A DNA stretch of 32,615 nt, taken from an uncultured Rhodospirillales bacterium. GTDB taxonomy: Bacteria; Pseudomonadota; Alphaproteobacteria; Acetobacterales; Acetobacteraceae. Positions 32,196 through 32,615 of the stretch are shown here, in pieces. The stretch spans positions 1-32,615 of the forward strand of contig CAIQQQ010000031.1 of assembly GCA_903873995.1 (NCBI GenBank). Direction: 5' to 3'. A program made the position numbers and the translations under genes. A model generated the notes under the pieces. The model made no database searches. It had not been told where the DNA came from and saw only the letters and a program-made list of their open reading frames with translations. How positions within the stretch are numbered: the stretch's first letter is position 1; each line of letters starts with the position of its first letter.

Positions 32196-32615
32196 TCAGC
32201 CCCCGATCTCCGCTTCGAACTGATCCAAAAATCCCTGAATCGCCGCCGTGCGTGACGCCGCCATGGCCCGCCCGGTCGCGGTCTGAAACCCGTCCTGCAA
32301 GCGCAGCAGCTTCGCGCTAAAATGATCGATGGCAAAGGCACGGTCATCCAACGGCCGATGCAGGGCACGCGGATCCACCGGATTATACAGCGACGATCCC
32401 ATCCGGCCGGCTGTGTAGAAACAGCGGGCCACACCGATCAACCCGATCGCGTCCAGCCGGTCGGCATCCTGCAGGATCATCGCCTCCATCGTCTCGGGCA
32501 CAAGCCCGGCGGAAAAACTATGCGCCGCGATCGCATGGCAGACAGCCGAGATCGCATCCTGGTCCCATCCCAGGTCGGTCAGCACCAGTCCCGCGCGCTC
32601 CGCCGCCAGCCGAGA
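32196..32615 (-). CDS. HD-domain hydrolase, C-terminal part (cut by window end)
   Basis: Partial gene; the reading frame stays open to the last base of the window (visible residues begin 'SRLAAERAGLVLTDLGWDQDAI'), so the start lies beyond it. About 139 codons are visible. The sequence 'VCHAIAAHSFSAG', 'EAMILQDADRLDAIGLIGVARCFYTAGRMG' and 'HFSAKLLRLQDGFQTATGRAMAASR' matches the C-terminal half of YedJ-like HD-superfamily metal-dependent phosphohydrolases. The HD pair itself would be in the missing N-terminal portion. It is convergent with the membrane protein gene. Substrate unknown. Confidence 0.82.
   Translation of the reverse strand, partial: SRLAAERAGLVLTDLGWDQDAISAVCHAIAAHSFSAGLVPETMEAMILQDADRLDAIGLIGVARCFYTAGRMGSSLYNPVDPRALHRPLDDRAFAIDHFSAKLLRLQDGFQTATGRAMAASRTAAIQGFLDQFEAEIGG

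Overview
The window reads as chromosomal DNA from a GC-rich, flagellated alphaproteobacterium, most likely of the order Rhodospirillales (an Acetobacteraceae-like organism). The clues are the NDUFA12-MlaD gene pair, a cysteine-free S4 protein encoded by a solitary rpsD, the style of the small Hx3Cx2C anti-sigma factor, and a NrdJ-type ribonucleotide reductase relative. Coding density is very high and many neighbouring genes overlap by 1-4 bp. I see no tRNA, rRNA, CRISPR array, transposase, integrase or phage gene. The taxonomic placement is inference from protein style, not a search result.

Region 1 (1-6.2 kb). On the minus strand, a complex I NDUFA12-family gene is followed directly by mlaD. 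Divergent from them, a plus-strand run encodes a cysteine-free, apparently dead relative of class II ribonucleotide reductase, a RidA-family protein, a COG3146/DUF482 acyltransferase-like protein, and a 696-residue fusion of a PD-(D/E)XK-like nuclease domain to a DUF2075 P-loop helicase domain.

Region 2 (6.1-17.0 kb). A tightly coupled minus-strand operon starts at about 16.09 kb. It encodes two tandem paralogous family-5 solute-binding proteins, two Dpp/Opp-type ATPases, two permeases and a flavin-dependent (LLM, NtaA/DszA-type) monooxygenase. A PLP-dependent group II decarboxylase follows 73 bp further on. This looks like an uptake-plus-catabolism unit for an unknown peptide-like or chelate-like compound. 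A divergent oxaloacetate decarboxylase/PEP-mutase-family gene shares the regulatory region, where a perfect 14-bp palindrome lies inside the candidate operon promoter.

Region 3 (17.0-21.6 kb). An ECF-type sigma factor gene and a zinc-binding anti-sigma gene are divergent rather than co-directional. Next is a minus-strand operon: class III aminotransferase, TrmO, a thiolase-like protein without the usual nucleophilic cysteine, and its DUF35 Zn-ribbon/OB partner.

Region 4 (21.6-27.8 kb). Here are an orphan hybrid histidine kinase, rpsD with a strong terminator hairpin and a candidate promoter, an OmpR/EnvZ-type two-component pair, and a crotonase-fold protein that lacks both catalytic glutamates of enoyl-CoA hydratase.

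Region 5 (27.9-32.6 kb). The flagellar stator genes occur in the order motB-motA. They are followed by a large unrecognised membrane protein with a C-terminal soluble domain, and by the C-terminal part of an HD-family hydrolase cut off by the window edge. No gene-free stretch exceeds 300 bases; the longest, the 224 bp upstream of rpsD, holds a candidate promoter and leader.
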